Positions 31,441 through 41,280 of a stretch of DNA of 64,000 nucleotides are shown piece by piece (positions within the stretch are counted from its first letter, which is position 1; each line of letters opens with the position of its first letter). The notes under the pieces were generated by a model. It saw only the letters and a list, made by a program, of their open reading frames with translations. It was not told the DNA's origin and ran no database searches. The stretch spans positions 49,868,282 to 49,932,281 of the forward strand of contig CM067317.1 of the NCBI GenBank assembly GCA_034231615.1. The letters run 5' to 3'. The position numbers and the translations under genes were made by a program. The stretch is from Meghimatium bilineatum. Taxonomy: Eukaryota > Mollusca > Gastropoda > Stylommatophora > Philomycidae.

Positions 31441-33815
31441 CCACAATGGTACAACAATCTTACCACATTACATCAACGCCTAAACAATGGAGAAATGCTC
31501 ACATCTTTCCCATCCTGAAAAGTAACAAACCTACAGATGAACCCAAAAGCTACCGCCCCATATTCCTAACATCATGTTTTGGGAAATTAGCAGAAAGAAT
31601 GGTTAACGCACGACTTTATTGGTTCCTCGAGAGCTCAAACATCCTCTGCCATGAACATGCTGGCTTCAGAAAAGGCAGTTGCACAGAAGACCAACTATTT
31701 AGGTTGACACAGAAAATCCATGATGGATTCCAGGAACACAAAGACACTGTAGCCATCTTCTTTGACTTACAACAGGCTTATGATCGAGTATGGAGAAAGG
31801 GTCTTTTGATGAAGATGATTGAGATGGGAATTAGTGGAAAGCTATACAACTGGATAAAATACTTCCTCATTGACAGAACAATCCAGACAAAGATAAATGA
31901 TGCAATTTCATCTAAAGAAGTTCTAGAGGAAGGCTTACCACAGGGTTCTGCTTTAAGCTGCACCTTCTTTCTCATCTACACCAATGACCTTACCAAACAT
32001 ATCAAAGCTGAAAAAGCCCTCTATGCTGATGACTTAACAATATGGCAGAGCCATGAGAATGTTGAAAGTGCTGCCAAAAGACTAAATGGAGATTTAAAAA
32101 GACTACATGAATACTGTCAAACATGGAAGCTAAAAATAAACTGTGAGAAAACTGTCTATACCATCTTTACCAAGAGTCATAAGGTAGCCAAAGAAAATAT
32201 CAGTCTATGGTTGGATACACAGAAATTGCCAAGAGAAGAACACCCCACATATTTTGGAATCACGCTTGATCGGCAGCTCACCCTCAAGAAGCATGTAAAA
32301 AATATCAAAAATAAAGCACTTAAACGGCTACAACTACTGAAAAGACTCACTGGCACATCTTGGGGATCAGACAAGGATACCCTTAGAGGACTATACCTTG
32401 GTTACATACGTTCTGCTTTAGAATACAACAGTGCACTCCTCACAACATGTTCCACAACAAATGTAGAATCCCTAGACAGAGTGCAGAACAATACCCTACG
32501 TCTTATTAGTGGAGCAATGAGATCTACACCGACGACTGCATGTGAAATACATATGAATGTAGAACCCCTTGAGATGCGGAGAGATATGGCTGCAATGGAG
32601 ACTTATGAAAGAAGCAAAAGAATGAACAAAGACCACCCAAATAAACAACTTGTAGAAAACTGGGAACCAAACCACAGAATAAAACAAAAGTCAGTCCTGA
32701 GCCATGTCAATGAAATAAAAAGACAGCTACCACCTTCCAGACAAGAGACAAAGACTGTAAAGAGTAGAAAAATGTTTACCACCACACGCAGGCTTTAAAT
32801 TGCCGGAAATCAAAACACAGTTAAGAGATAATGCAACGAAACGTTCCGACCCAGTAAGTCTTATGAAAGCAACACGGAAAACAATAGACACCTACCCAGA
32901 ACAATGGATTCATGTCTATACTGATGGGTCTGCCTTCAAAGCCATCATCAAAGCAGGTTACGGTGTATATATAGAATATCCAGACAAAACATCTGATGAG
33001 TTGTTTGATGCCTGTGGGGAGATATGTTCTAACTATGAAGCTGAAATAACAGCACTAGAAATTGCCTTGTACCACCTGAAGACCATATTTGATGCCTTCC
33101 CATCAAAAGTCCAAAACATTGTTATTTTTACAGACTCTATGTCTGCTCTCCAAGCATTGGAATGTGATGGACATTGTAAACCCGAGCTAGCTGAAATATA
33201 CCACCATGCAAACCAGCTGCTCACATCTTATGATGTCAACATTGTTATGCAGTGGATTCCTGGCCACTCAAACACACCTGGTAATGATAAGGCAGACAGA
33301 CTAGCAAAGAGGGGAGCACAACAAGAACAGCCTTATACAGAAACAGCAATGCACACAGTTAAAATGATTCTGAAATCTGTGAACAAAGAAAATTGGATGA
33401 ACAGATGGGCCATGGGAAACACTGGGAGGGAAATCTATAAATATATGACCAGCCCAAATCCTAAAGACAATATCAACCTCCTGGAAAGAAAAGACCAGAG
33501 TATCATATTCCGACTGCGCACACAACATGTACAGCTTAACAATCACCTGAACAGAATACAACCACAACACACTCCAGGGTGCCGGCTGTGCACTCATCCA
33601 TATGAAACTGTTGACCACCATCTTTTTGAATGTCCAGCGCTGGATGACATCAGGAAAATGCTTCTCCCTCCAGGGTCAGATAAATGGAACACATTATATG
33701 GAACAAAACAACAACTCCAAAAACAAAAACACATGCATATATCCCACAATGGCATTGGGTCAAAGGGCATGAGCCCATGGACCGCTGGATCAGCAACCAA
33801 CCAACCAACCATTTA
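31441..33815 (+). mobile_element. LINE-II: 5'-truncated APE-RT-RNase H retrotransposon
   Basis: Begins inside the reverse transcriptase and keeps RT, RNase H, the C-terminus and a 3' end GGCATTGGGTCAAAGGGCAT...GGATCAGCAACCAACCAACC. The endonuclease is absent, so the copy cannot move itself. Its tail occurs again at 41216-41280 and 49318-49368 (+) and 49806-49870 (-). A longer 3' piece lies at 50930-51090. Confidence 0.9.
31446..32798 (+). pseudogene. LINE-II reverse transcriptase (truncated frame)
   Basis: 450 codons. RT motifs in order: PKSYRPIFLTSCFGKLAERM, AIFFDLQQAYDRVW, EEGLPQGSALSCTFFLIYTN and the catalytic YADD at residues 193-196, then PTYFGITLDRQLT and the thumb-like region up to about 380. 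The frame ends at a TAA (32796-32798) immediately after a CTT codon. The RNase H continues in the +1 frame from 32800. The endonuclease and the first part of the RT are missing. Confidence 0.88.
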
Positions 33816-33840
33816 TATCTTCTGCGATGCGTACGAGTGA
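32800..33840 (+). pseudogene. LINE-II RNase H and C-terminus
   Basis: 346 codons. RNase H motifs: HVYTDGSAF (Asp about 42), NYEAEITALE, IVIFTDSMSALQAL and MQWIPGHSNTPGNDKADR. Then a C-terminal zinc-binding-like CRLCTHPYETVDHHLFEC stretch. The last residues, from about [12 protein letters not shown], are translation of the 3' untranslated tail, so the native stop lies a little upstream or was lost. It is one frame away from the RT part. Confidence 0.88.
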
Positions 33841-33942
33841 GAAAAATCAGGACATTTTTGGTCTCGATGTTGTCTATCCATGATTTTATTTGTGCCCCTC
33901 TGCTTCTTCCTCATTTAACTATTCCCTGTAGTATCGTTTTTT

Positions 33943-34349
33943 TTACAAAATGTCATGTCGATATACATGCCTAAACCATGTAAATTCTCGCCGTTTGACT
34001 ATTGAAAGAAATTGTTCTGACGTACCTGTATACATCTCTATTTTATTTCTAACATACACATTTGTTTTATGTTCTCTATATGAGATTCGTTGAATTCGTA
34101 ACATTTTTATTCGAAGGCCTTTACTCGTCTCACCATGCCTCACAACTCTCACAACCATACAACACATAAGAAAGCACTAATGAGTTATTTAGTTTGATTT
34201 TCACTCCAACACTGACTTCAGCATTATTTATTCTTGATATCTCAGTTAAAGTCATCTCCGGCCTTGTATTGAATTCTATACAGGATTCTAGGCATTTGAA
34301 AGCATTCACATCCTCGTCCTGAATATTCTGCCGATTATCACATTTGTAT
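33943..34349 (-). pseudogene. RTE-like LINE C-terminal fragment (RTE-g)
   Basis: The minus strand encodes RISYREHKTNVYVRNKIEMY, TGTSEQFLSIVKRREFTWFR and HVYRHD, a common RTE-type C-terminus. Upstream on the same strand, CDNRQN and LYGCESCEAW-like fragments continue the RT thumb with frameshifts. Confidence 0.72.
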
Positions 34350-34463
34350 CAATCAATCAATAAACCCGTAACCCTTCAGGGTCGTAGGGGTACCACATTG
34401 GATGCTTCAGCACACAGTCCTCCAGTGAATTCTATCCTCTGCGATGCGGATGAGTGTGGAAAT
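34350..34463 (-). mobile_element. R3 retroposed fragment with target-site duplication
   Basis: A 114-bp insert ending in a TTGATTGATTG tail on the minus strand. Flanked by a perfect 13-bp duplication ATCACATTTGTAT at 34337-34349 and 34464-34476. Inner sequence GGGTCGTAGGGGTACCACAT is shared with 17.6 and 24.5 kb. Confidence 0.88.
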
Positions 34464-34640
34464 ATCACATTTGTATATATACAATGGAATATATATATAT
34501 ATATATAACAAATTAGTAAGGACGGGTGAAGTGTTTATGTAATAACCAAAATTCGCTGTATACAATCACAGACATTACAGAATAAACTAATTAGGCATTT
34601 TAAAATATTATTAAATAGGGAATTCCCGTTGAAGACGAAT

Positions 34641-34787
34641 GTGTCGGGCATGTGGCGCAAATAACACGGCGACACATTGCATTTCCATTCTCTGGACCAC
34701 ATCCTTCTGTAAATCTAGAATGGATCATGGTTCTGCTACAAGAGAGATGCATCAGGTGCTTGAGAATAAACGCTGAAGAAGAAATAG
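34641..34787 (+). mobile_element. SINE-B copy
   Basis: Sense copy: CATTTCCATTCTCTGGACCA, ATCATGGTTCTGCTACAAGA and GCTTGAGAATAAACGCTGAA then GAAGAAAT. Upstream CCAATGGC-like homology to other copies is diverged. Confidence 0.78.
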
Positions 34788-35339
34788 TGGATTTTGTTAT
34801 AAACGTATGAGCTATATAAGTGATTACATTGTATGTCTGCACAATAAGTGAAAACTAAAAATATGACACCTAGTCCTACCTATAAAACAGTTTTGATAAT
34901 TACCTGAATCACGACGTATCGACCAAAAAGACCTTTATCAAGAACACGCCATAGAACACGAATAAAGCACGGCGAATAAAGGACGGCATTGTCGGTGATC
35001 CCATCAGGATACTAAATGACACGTATCACACATGCCAGAAGTTTGGAAGGGAATGAATGAATAAATGGTAATATAAAAACTTGAGGGACTGAGACGAAAA
35101 TTTAAAATTTTACAATAAAAACATTAATATGATTTAAACAAACATGATATCTACGCATAGAATGACGGATGTTAAGACAAAGGGTGTAGGACACCAAATT
35201 GTTGGATACACTGGCTCTCAATCGAATACCAATTCCTCTGGTCATCATGTCATACTTAATGACACACACATTAAAATCCATGGCACCCAGATGGCCCATG
35301 CCATTGAAGTGAGCAGCAACAGGGGTGCATAATTGTGCT
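34788..35339. other. AT-rich spacer, nothing recognised
   Basis: Frames of 62-65 codons without recognisable motif. Confidence 0.4.
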
Positions 35340-35430
35340 TAAAGTTGGCGGAAATTGAACCAGGTCCGTTCTAACAGCGCCGAATCGCCTTGTAACTCAA
35401 GTAAACAGGTTTTCCATACTTGACCAACCA
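35340..35430 (+). repeat. Half-copy of the fold-back element seen at 55987-56156
   Basis: GGCGGAAATTGAACCAGGTC, CGAATCGCCTTG, AAGTAAACAGG and ACTTGACCAACCACATCCCA match one arm and the loop of the 56-kb fold-back. The second arm is absent here. Confidence 0.75.
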
Positions 35431-35529
35431 CATCCCACAAAAGATATGATATCGTCAAGACATTCAACCTGTGTACTGTGGCCTACTATTTAGATAGACA
35501 AATATTAACGTGCACTGTGATTTGTAATT

Positions 35530-35592
35530 AGGGCACGTAAACAGTGTTGCTATTCTTTGCTCCCCTTTCGGGGCCCGGCAACACGCGAATAT
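35530..35592 (-). mobile_element. SINE-A 5' end fragment
   Basis: AACAGTGTTGCTATTCTTTG, CTCCCCTTTCGGGGCCCGGC, AACACGCG is the reverse complement of the SINE-A head. Confidence 0.8.
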
Positions 35593-35599
35593 GTATCAT

Positions 35600-36190
35600 A
35601 CGGGGTGGCATAGTCGATCATGTTTCTCCACAAATATGTTTCTTTTGCTGCGCAAAAATTCAGGTGGTAAAATTATATCATGCAACTCCAACTAACAACT
35701 TCTCACTGTCTTCTCTTCTTGATCTTTCCTGTGACTACTAAATATTCAAGTTTTACTCTCATCACATGTCCTAACTTAACATCTTGATTGTCCACTTCTA
35801 ACTTTTGCTATAATTTATCTCTTTGCTCCAAGATCTCAGAGAACTTTAGTTTTCTTGGCTGTCCGTGGAATTTTCATCATTATTCGCACAAATCACATCT
35901 CAGTAGCCTCCAGCTCACTCTTTCTTGTTTACCGTTCATGTTTCACATCCATAAAGAAAAATGTGTTGGATATAACGACACAGCACTCAAATTTGCACAC
36001 ACATTGATAAGACTCCATTCATAATATATTTCTTTTTTTTTAAAAGCTGATTTGGCTTGGGCTATCCTGCTCTTCATATCCATGGAACAATGGATATCTG
36101 AGGTTACAATGGACATCTGAGGTTACAATGGTGCCAAGATACTTGACTTTATCCACTTGATTTAATTCTGCATCACTGATATTACTTCAG
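35600..36190 (-). pseudogene. RTE-like LINE 3' fragment (RTE-a), decayed
   Basis: Collinear with 52985-53650: TTGCTATAATTTATC, GTTTTCTTGGCTGTCCGTGG, AATTTTCATCATTATTC and TTCACATCCATAA are the reverse of the [17 protein letters not shown] and [12 protein letters not shown] blocks. No intact frame. Confidence 0.65.
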
Positions 36191-36257
36191 TGGAATTCCT
36201 CTATAACGATTTTTTATTACAAATTTCCCTTGATAGTCTTGCAAACACAGACAGCTA

Positions 36258-36318
36258 TTTCTATCTATCTATCTATCTACCTATCTATCTACCTATCTAT
36301 CTATCTATCTACCTAAAC
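36258..36318. repeat. CTAT/CTAC microsatellite
   Basis: About 15 tandem CTAT units with interspersed CTAC, at the 3' end of the RTE-c remnant. Confidence 0.95.
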
Positions 36319-37170
36319 ACTGTGGCCCTTGTTTGCCTTGCGGTGTCAGAGTTCTCTGGAGATGGCCTTCTTGTGCGCTGTTTGTAAGCTTGTTCCTGTG
36401 GCTTCTTCGATTTCTGTGATCCATTTTTACATGGTCTGCCTCTGGCTTTATAGCTGTTATGTCTATGTGTCATGGCCATTTGTGGCATGCTATCTGTCTG
36501 TAGTCGGAAGCGTGTGAAAACCACTTGATCTGTTGTCTTTTGATGTGTTCCAATACTGGTATTGTTTTGGTTATCTTTCCGATGTTATTGTTTCTATTTC
36601 TATCTCTTAATGACACTTCGAGTATTCTTCGTAGACATGTCATTTCTGCTGTCACTTTTTCTTTTGTCTTGAGCTGTCATTGTCCAGATTTGACACTGGT
36701 ATCATAGTGATGGAATAAAAAATAGTCTTGTATAATGCAACTTTAGTGTCTATGTTTACATTTTTGTTCTGAAAATACGTGTCATCTGTCCTAGGATCTG
36801 GTATCTCTTTACTGGTTTTCCCTTACTCGACATAATGCTTCCAAAGTAGGTGAACTCATTTACCTTTTTACTGTGTTTATCGTAAATTGAGCTATTTCTT
36901 TCTTTCTTTGCTATTGCCATTATTTCTGTCTTTTCAATACTAATCTCCAAGTTGAATTTTTGACATGTTGTGTGGAGTCTGTTCATATGTTCTTGCTTCT
37001 TGCAATTGTTCTGATGTCGTTATTATCACTTGGTCATCTGCAAATAGTTCGTTCAATTTGCCTTTTATGTTATCTTCTTCGTTGGTACTTGTTATTTTAC
37101 AGATGTGGTTGATATATGTTATAAAAAGACAGCTATTCGATGGGTATATAAGATTTAGTCAAATACATTA
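36309..37170 (-). pseudogene. RTE-like LINE remnant (RTE-c) with RT active-site box
   Basis: From 37170 downward the minus strand gives ITYINHICKITSTNEED, KLNELFADDQVIITTSE (catalytic FADD near 37055), then after a frameshift CQKFNLEISIEKTEIMAI and VNEFTYFGSIMSSKG, and finally HIKRQQIKWFSH and a basic ARGRPCKN box. This is the RT palm end plus thumb of an RTE-type element. At least three frame breaks. Confidence 0.8.
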
Positions 37171-37171
37171 G

Positions 37172-37310
37172 TGCCATTGTGTTGCAGGGGCCCCAAAAGA
37201 GAACAAAGAATAATAACACTATTAACTGGCATGCATAAGATTTAACTAAGGTTTCGGGTGGAGTTGCATGTCCCAGCCAATCAATATTCTCAACATGGTC
37301 ATGCACATAT
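37172..37310 (+). mobile_element. Diverged SINE-A 5' half
   Basis: TGTGTTGCAGGGGCCCCAAA AGAGAACAAAGAATAATAAC and GGTGGAGTTGCATGTCCCAG match the SINE-A head with many substitutions. An old copy. Confidence 0.65.
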
Positions 37311-37527
37311 TTTGAAGTTACCGCTTACAGAATGCACTGTCCGTTCACATAAACGGCAAGTGGATTACTTTATTTTTTTTAGGTAGCAGATACCTTCGCA
37401 CAGAGAAATATTCACCATTCAGATACAACTTCAGATTTGCGAACGTGAGAATAAAATTAAAGGGAATATTGGCTACCAATAGAAAGTTCAAGTAACCCAG
37501 ATACCAAGTTTACTTTAGATGTTTCAA

Positions 37528-37785
37528 CGCCTGTGTGTTGCCGGGGCCCGAAAGGGGAGCAAAGAATAGCAACACAGTTTACATTCCACGCATGTCGTAA
37601 AAGGCGACTAAGGAGGTTATGGGATGGAGTTGGCTGTCCCAAACCATATAGGGTCAGTGACCCAAAGCCAAGCTGAAGTCGGATGTGTCAGGCTGAAAGG
37701 CGCAGACATCGCAGCAATGCTGTAAACCATGACACAACGCATTCTGTTCTCCTGCTAATCTGCAGGAAATGAGAATGAACGCAGA
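37528..37785 (+). mobile_element. SINE-A with internal deletion
   Basis: Starts CGCCTGTGTGTTGCCGGGGC and ends ATGAGAATGAACGCAGA. Lacks about 14 bases of the ...CCGGACTACATC... block. Target-site duplication AGATGTTTCAA (37517-37527) / AGATGTGTCAA (37786-37796), one mismatch. A 3' piece of a further copy follows at 37829-37893. Confidence 0.88.
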
Positions 37786-37893
37786 AGATGTGTCAAGACG
37801 AAAGACGGCCAAGCTATTAGAAAACAAACAATGCATTCCATTATCTGAACTACACCCTGTTAATCTGCAGCAATTTGAGAATGAACCCAGAAG

Positions 37894-38159
37894 ATAAATA
37901 TATACAGTGTAATCCTTCTATAACACATTCTTTTATAACACATTTCCCTATATAGCAACAATTTTCAAAATCCCCAATTATGTTTATTCTATATTGTTTG
38001 TACTGTATATAGCATATTTCTTTTATTACATACATATTTTGTCGGTCTGGACCAGGTTATTACACTGGGATTGTTGTCCACTGTACCATTATAGCAAATT
38101 AGTCTGGACAGACAAAATATTTGTCATTACAGTTTTTTACTATATATAATTTACAATAT
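37894..38159. other. AT-rich spacer, nothing recognised
   Basis: TTTATAACA-type AT-rich sequence, no features. Confidence 0.4.
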
Positions 38160-38264
38160 AAATATTAGAAAAACATTGGAAATTTTGAAAAGTAGCGTTA
38201 AACAGGAAGTGTCAAGAGTGTTAAAAGTTAAAAATGAGAATTATAAAATGCTACATCTATTCTA

Positions 38265-39263
38265 GAAAAATGAAAAATATATTGTATAATATGACCTTGT
38301 CATTAGAGGTGAGGAAGAGACTTCTTCAGTGCTATATAACTCCTATACTAACATATGGATGCGAGTCTTGGGACAATAAAAAAACAGGAAAGTTGGAAAT
38401 TAGAGGCAATAGAGATGTGGTTCTACAGAAGAATGCTGAGAATACCGTGAACTGCCAGAAAAACTGATGTCGAGGTGTTGAAAGAGTCAAATGTGAAACG
38501 GACCTTAATAAATCTTTCCTTCCTCTTTTACCCTTTACGGGTGTCGAGGGAGATACAATGTTCTTGTTCTTGCTTTTCTGACAGCTTTAGATAATGTTAT
38601 TTGGTGTTCCTGTAATGCTCTTTGATGTTGTCAATCCAGTGTACTCTAGGTATACCCTTGGCTCTTCTTTCTGCTTCTCCTCTCTTCATATGCTTTATAA
38701 ACTAATGAATCACACGGCATTCTTAATAAATTATATCTTAACAAATTAATTATAATCCTTAATAAATAATATATGAAAAAGACAATCTTCATTTTTGGCC
38801 ACTTCATGAGACAGGGAGGTTTGGAGAACACAGTCACAACAGGCAAGATTGAAGGCAACAAAGACAGAGGGCAACAATGAGAGAAAATATTAGACAGTTT
38901 GACCGCCCGTGTGTTGCCAGGGCCGACAGGGGAACAACGCATAGCAACACTGTTTACCTTCCACGCATGTAGTAAAAGCCGACTAAGGAGGTTATGGGAT
39001 GGAGTTGGCTGTCAGTGACCCAAAGCCATGCTGGTCGGATGTGTCAGGCCGAAAGGCCCAGATATCACAGCAATGCTGTAAACCATGACAAAACGCATTC
39101 CGTTCTCCGGACTACATCCTGCTAATCTGCAGGAGTTTGAGAACGTACGAAGAAGAAGACAGTTGACAACCTGGCACAGAAACAACAACGATCTTGACAC
39201 ATAATGCTGTAGAGAGCTGTGGAGAGCCATGATCGCCTACAAAAGCCGGCATGGCACCTGATG
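38265..39263 (+). mobile_element. RTE-a element inserted in RTE-b
   Basis: Encodes TLSLEVRKRLLQCYITPILT, YGCESW, an ENTVNCQKN stretch, then HFMRQGGLENTVTTGKIEGN and a final RELWRAMIAYKSRHGT. It is 5'-truncated in the RT thumb and interrupted by SINE-A at 38904-39157. Between about 38500 and 38790 it holds non-matching AT-rich sequence. Frames broken. Confidence 0.8.
38904..39157 (+). mobile_element. SINE-A inserted in RTE-a
   Basis: Starts CGCCCGTGTGTTGCCAGGGC, ends GTTTGAGAACGTACGAAGAA. Flanked by GACAGTTTGAC (38893-38903) and GACAGTTGAC (39158-39167), a slightly imperfect target-site duplication. The insertion point lies about 10 bases of element sequence away from that of the SINE at 29917 in another RTE-a copy. 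Confidence 0.86.
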
Positions 39264-39650
39264 ACATCTATTCTATATTAATGTATAGCTCAGAAACGTG
39301 GATAATGAACAAACAACTAGAAGACAGAATTGATGCCTTTGAGATGTGGATATATAGAATATGGAGATCACAGAAATAGAAGAAAATCAACAAAGAGGTT
39401 CTAACAACAATTCATATGACAAAGGAACTATTAAAGAAAATGATGATTAAACAATAAAGTATTTTAGAAACAAAAAGACATGACACCTTGTTTAAGATTT
39501 TACTTGAGGGTAAAGTCAAAGGGAGACAAAAAAGAGACCTTACAAGTGGGAGAGAAATATCACAAGATGAAAAGGTCACAGTCTAGCAGAGTGCACCATC
39601 AAAGCAAGACTAAATCATGGAAGTTCATTACAGTGACGACACTTAACCCA

Positions 39651-40750
39651 CTCAATCCCTTAGCGGCTGAAATCGGCAGATATATATTCACTGCTATAGC
39701 GGCTGTCCTCGTCCAACTGACACATGGTCATTTATATCGATGCCCTTTATGGTTTCCATGCAAACATGCTCAACTTAGCCCTGATATGACTACTGGTAAT
39801 GACGGCTTCCAGTGTTGCTTTCTGAGATTCCTGGGATTATCACTTGAAGATAGTGTTATATGCTATGAGTGGTACTGTAAGTTAACTTTAGGATGGTCAC
39901 AGTTCACGTTTTGAGTATTTACATCGCAGAAATATTACGTAGGACTGATTTTTGACGAATTATTCAAAATTTGCAGTTTTAACAATTTTTTCGCATTGGA
40001 AGATATTGTTCGTATGTACACTGATGATGACAGCCGTAGTTACTGTGGAAATATGCACAATGTGGTTAATTTGCGTACCAAATGTAACGTGGAAAGTGAC
40101 TGAAGTTCCTTGTTAGATAGACCTAATATTTCCGACAAAGAGAAGGATATTCACGATACAAATTGTTACACTGTGAATTTTGCCGGAGTGATGTTTTTCT
40201 AGTAGAAGTTGTGAATTTTGTAGAAAATGTTGGGTCTGTACATAACCTTGAGATTGCCACACATTATGAATACTTTAGCTCTATTGTCAACGATGAGTTT
40301 ATCAATTTGCAGCAGATCGGACAAATTTGTATGTTACATAACGCAAAGAAAAAGCAAAGAGAGAAGAGACGTTTTGAAAATCTAACTGCCATTGAAATAA
40401 AATGTATTTTTTATATTTATATTATGATGGGCCTGTGTATTCTGTTTGAGTATGGCATGTACTGGAATACAGATGATAGGTTCAATGTTTTGGGCATATC
40501 AACCTGTTTGGGAAAAAGGAGATTGGAGAATATATCTCAATATTTTTGCGTCAGTATGACTTCACTACTCAGCACCCCCATGGCATACAAAATTTCCCCA
40601 CATTATGTTGAGTTTGACAGTTTATTTTTTAAATATATATGTATTAAATTATCTTTGATATACGCATGTGGTTGCGTCTGTGGGTCTCACCAATGGCCCA
40701 CTAGACAAATCCCCCATGCAACAGAAAAGTTTAGTAAATGACATGCCGTT
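39651..40750 (+). mobile_element. piggyBac-like DNA transposon remnant, 5' end and transposase fragment
   Basis: Begins at TTAA then CCCACTCAATCCCTTAG, consistent with a piggyBac-type terminus and its TTAA target. The first 200 bp match 30300-30533 inverted. A transposase fragment follows at 40163-40741. The 3' terminus was not found. Confidence 0.6.
40163..40741 (+). pseudogene. piggyBac transposase-like fragment (PGBD, DDE_Tnp_1_7 N-terminal part)
   Basis: 192 codons. The block ENLTAIEIKCIFYIYIMMGL, then YGMYWNTDDRFNVLGIS and RRLENISQYFCV, matches the start of the piggyBac/PGBD transposase domain (pattern LTxxEIKxFIGIxIxMGI...YWSxD...RFExIxxYL, from family knowledge). The catalytic aspartates lie further C-terminal in this family and are not present, so the protein would be inactive. 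The reading frame is otherwise clean over about 580 bp. It may be a remnant or, less likely, part of a domesticated gene. Confidence 0.62.
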
Positions 40751-41280
40751 ATATTGAGGTTATCTTCTTATAGAAGCTTCGTGGCAGGTCATCTATACAA
40801 TTATGCTCCTTGTGCTGTTATTTTGTTGTTGAATTGTGTTTCATATTTACTTGAATATATGTATGCACCCTATGTGGTTGGGAGGGAGCCAGAGATGTAC
40901 TGTGCAGCATTGGAGAGGAGGAAACTGACAGCATTATTTTTTCCTATGGCTGAGACCCATCATTGAGGCACAGTGACTCAGGACGTGACAATCCTTTTGA
41001 CTTGAACATTTGGTTGCATGCCTAGAGCAATAGAGAAGTTCGGCATAATCAGTAGTCAATTGGTGGCGGGGAATGAGCACAGTAAACTCTTTGCTACAGT
41101 GGATCGGAGCAGTGCATAGGTTGAAACCTACCTTCCTGGAGGTGTGATAGTTATTCTCTGGCTCTGTCCTGGGGTGGGTCGAAAATCCACAGACTTCTCA
41201 GCAATATAATGCCATTTAATGGCATTGGGTCAAAGGGCATGAGTCCATGGATCGCTGGATCAGCAACCAACCAACCATCT
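40670..41280 (+). repeat. Dispersed repeat R4, copy 1, ending in the LINE-II tail
   Basis: CCAATGGCCCACTAGACAAA, ATGACATGCC.TATATTGAGGTT, CCAGAGATGTAC and later blocks match 48548-49368 over about 600 bp. Both copies end in the LINE-II 3' tail (here 41216-41280, TGGCATTGGGTCAAAGGGCA...CAGCAACCAACC). Confidence 0.75.

Larger units (their letters stand above)
38160..39650 (+). mobile_element. RTE-b element split by RTE-a (nested)
   Basis: The left part, to 38264, encodes the MRIIKCYIYS block. The right part, from 39264, resumes with LMYSSETW, then matches DRIDAFEMW, KRHDTLF and the basic box of the copy at 6.1 kb. The interruption at 38265-39263 is an RTE-a element, with a 12-bp duplication ACATCTATTCTA at 38253-38264 and 39264-39275. 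RTE-b itself is 5'-truncated and frame-broken. Confidence 0.82.

Noticed and set aside
39480-39914. 144-codon plus-strand frame as a gene
   Set aside because: It runs through the RTE-b 3' end into the piggyBac-like terminus, in a frame different from the RTE protein.
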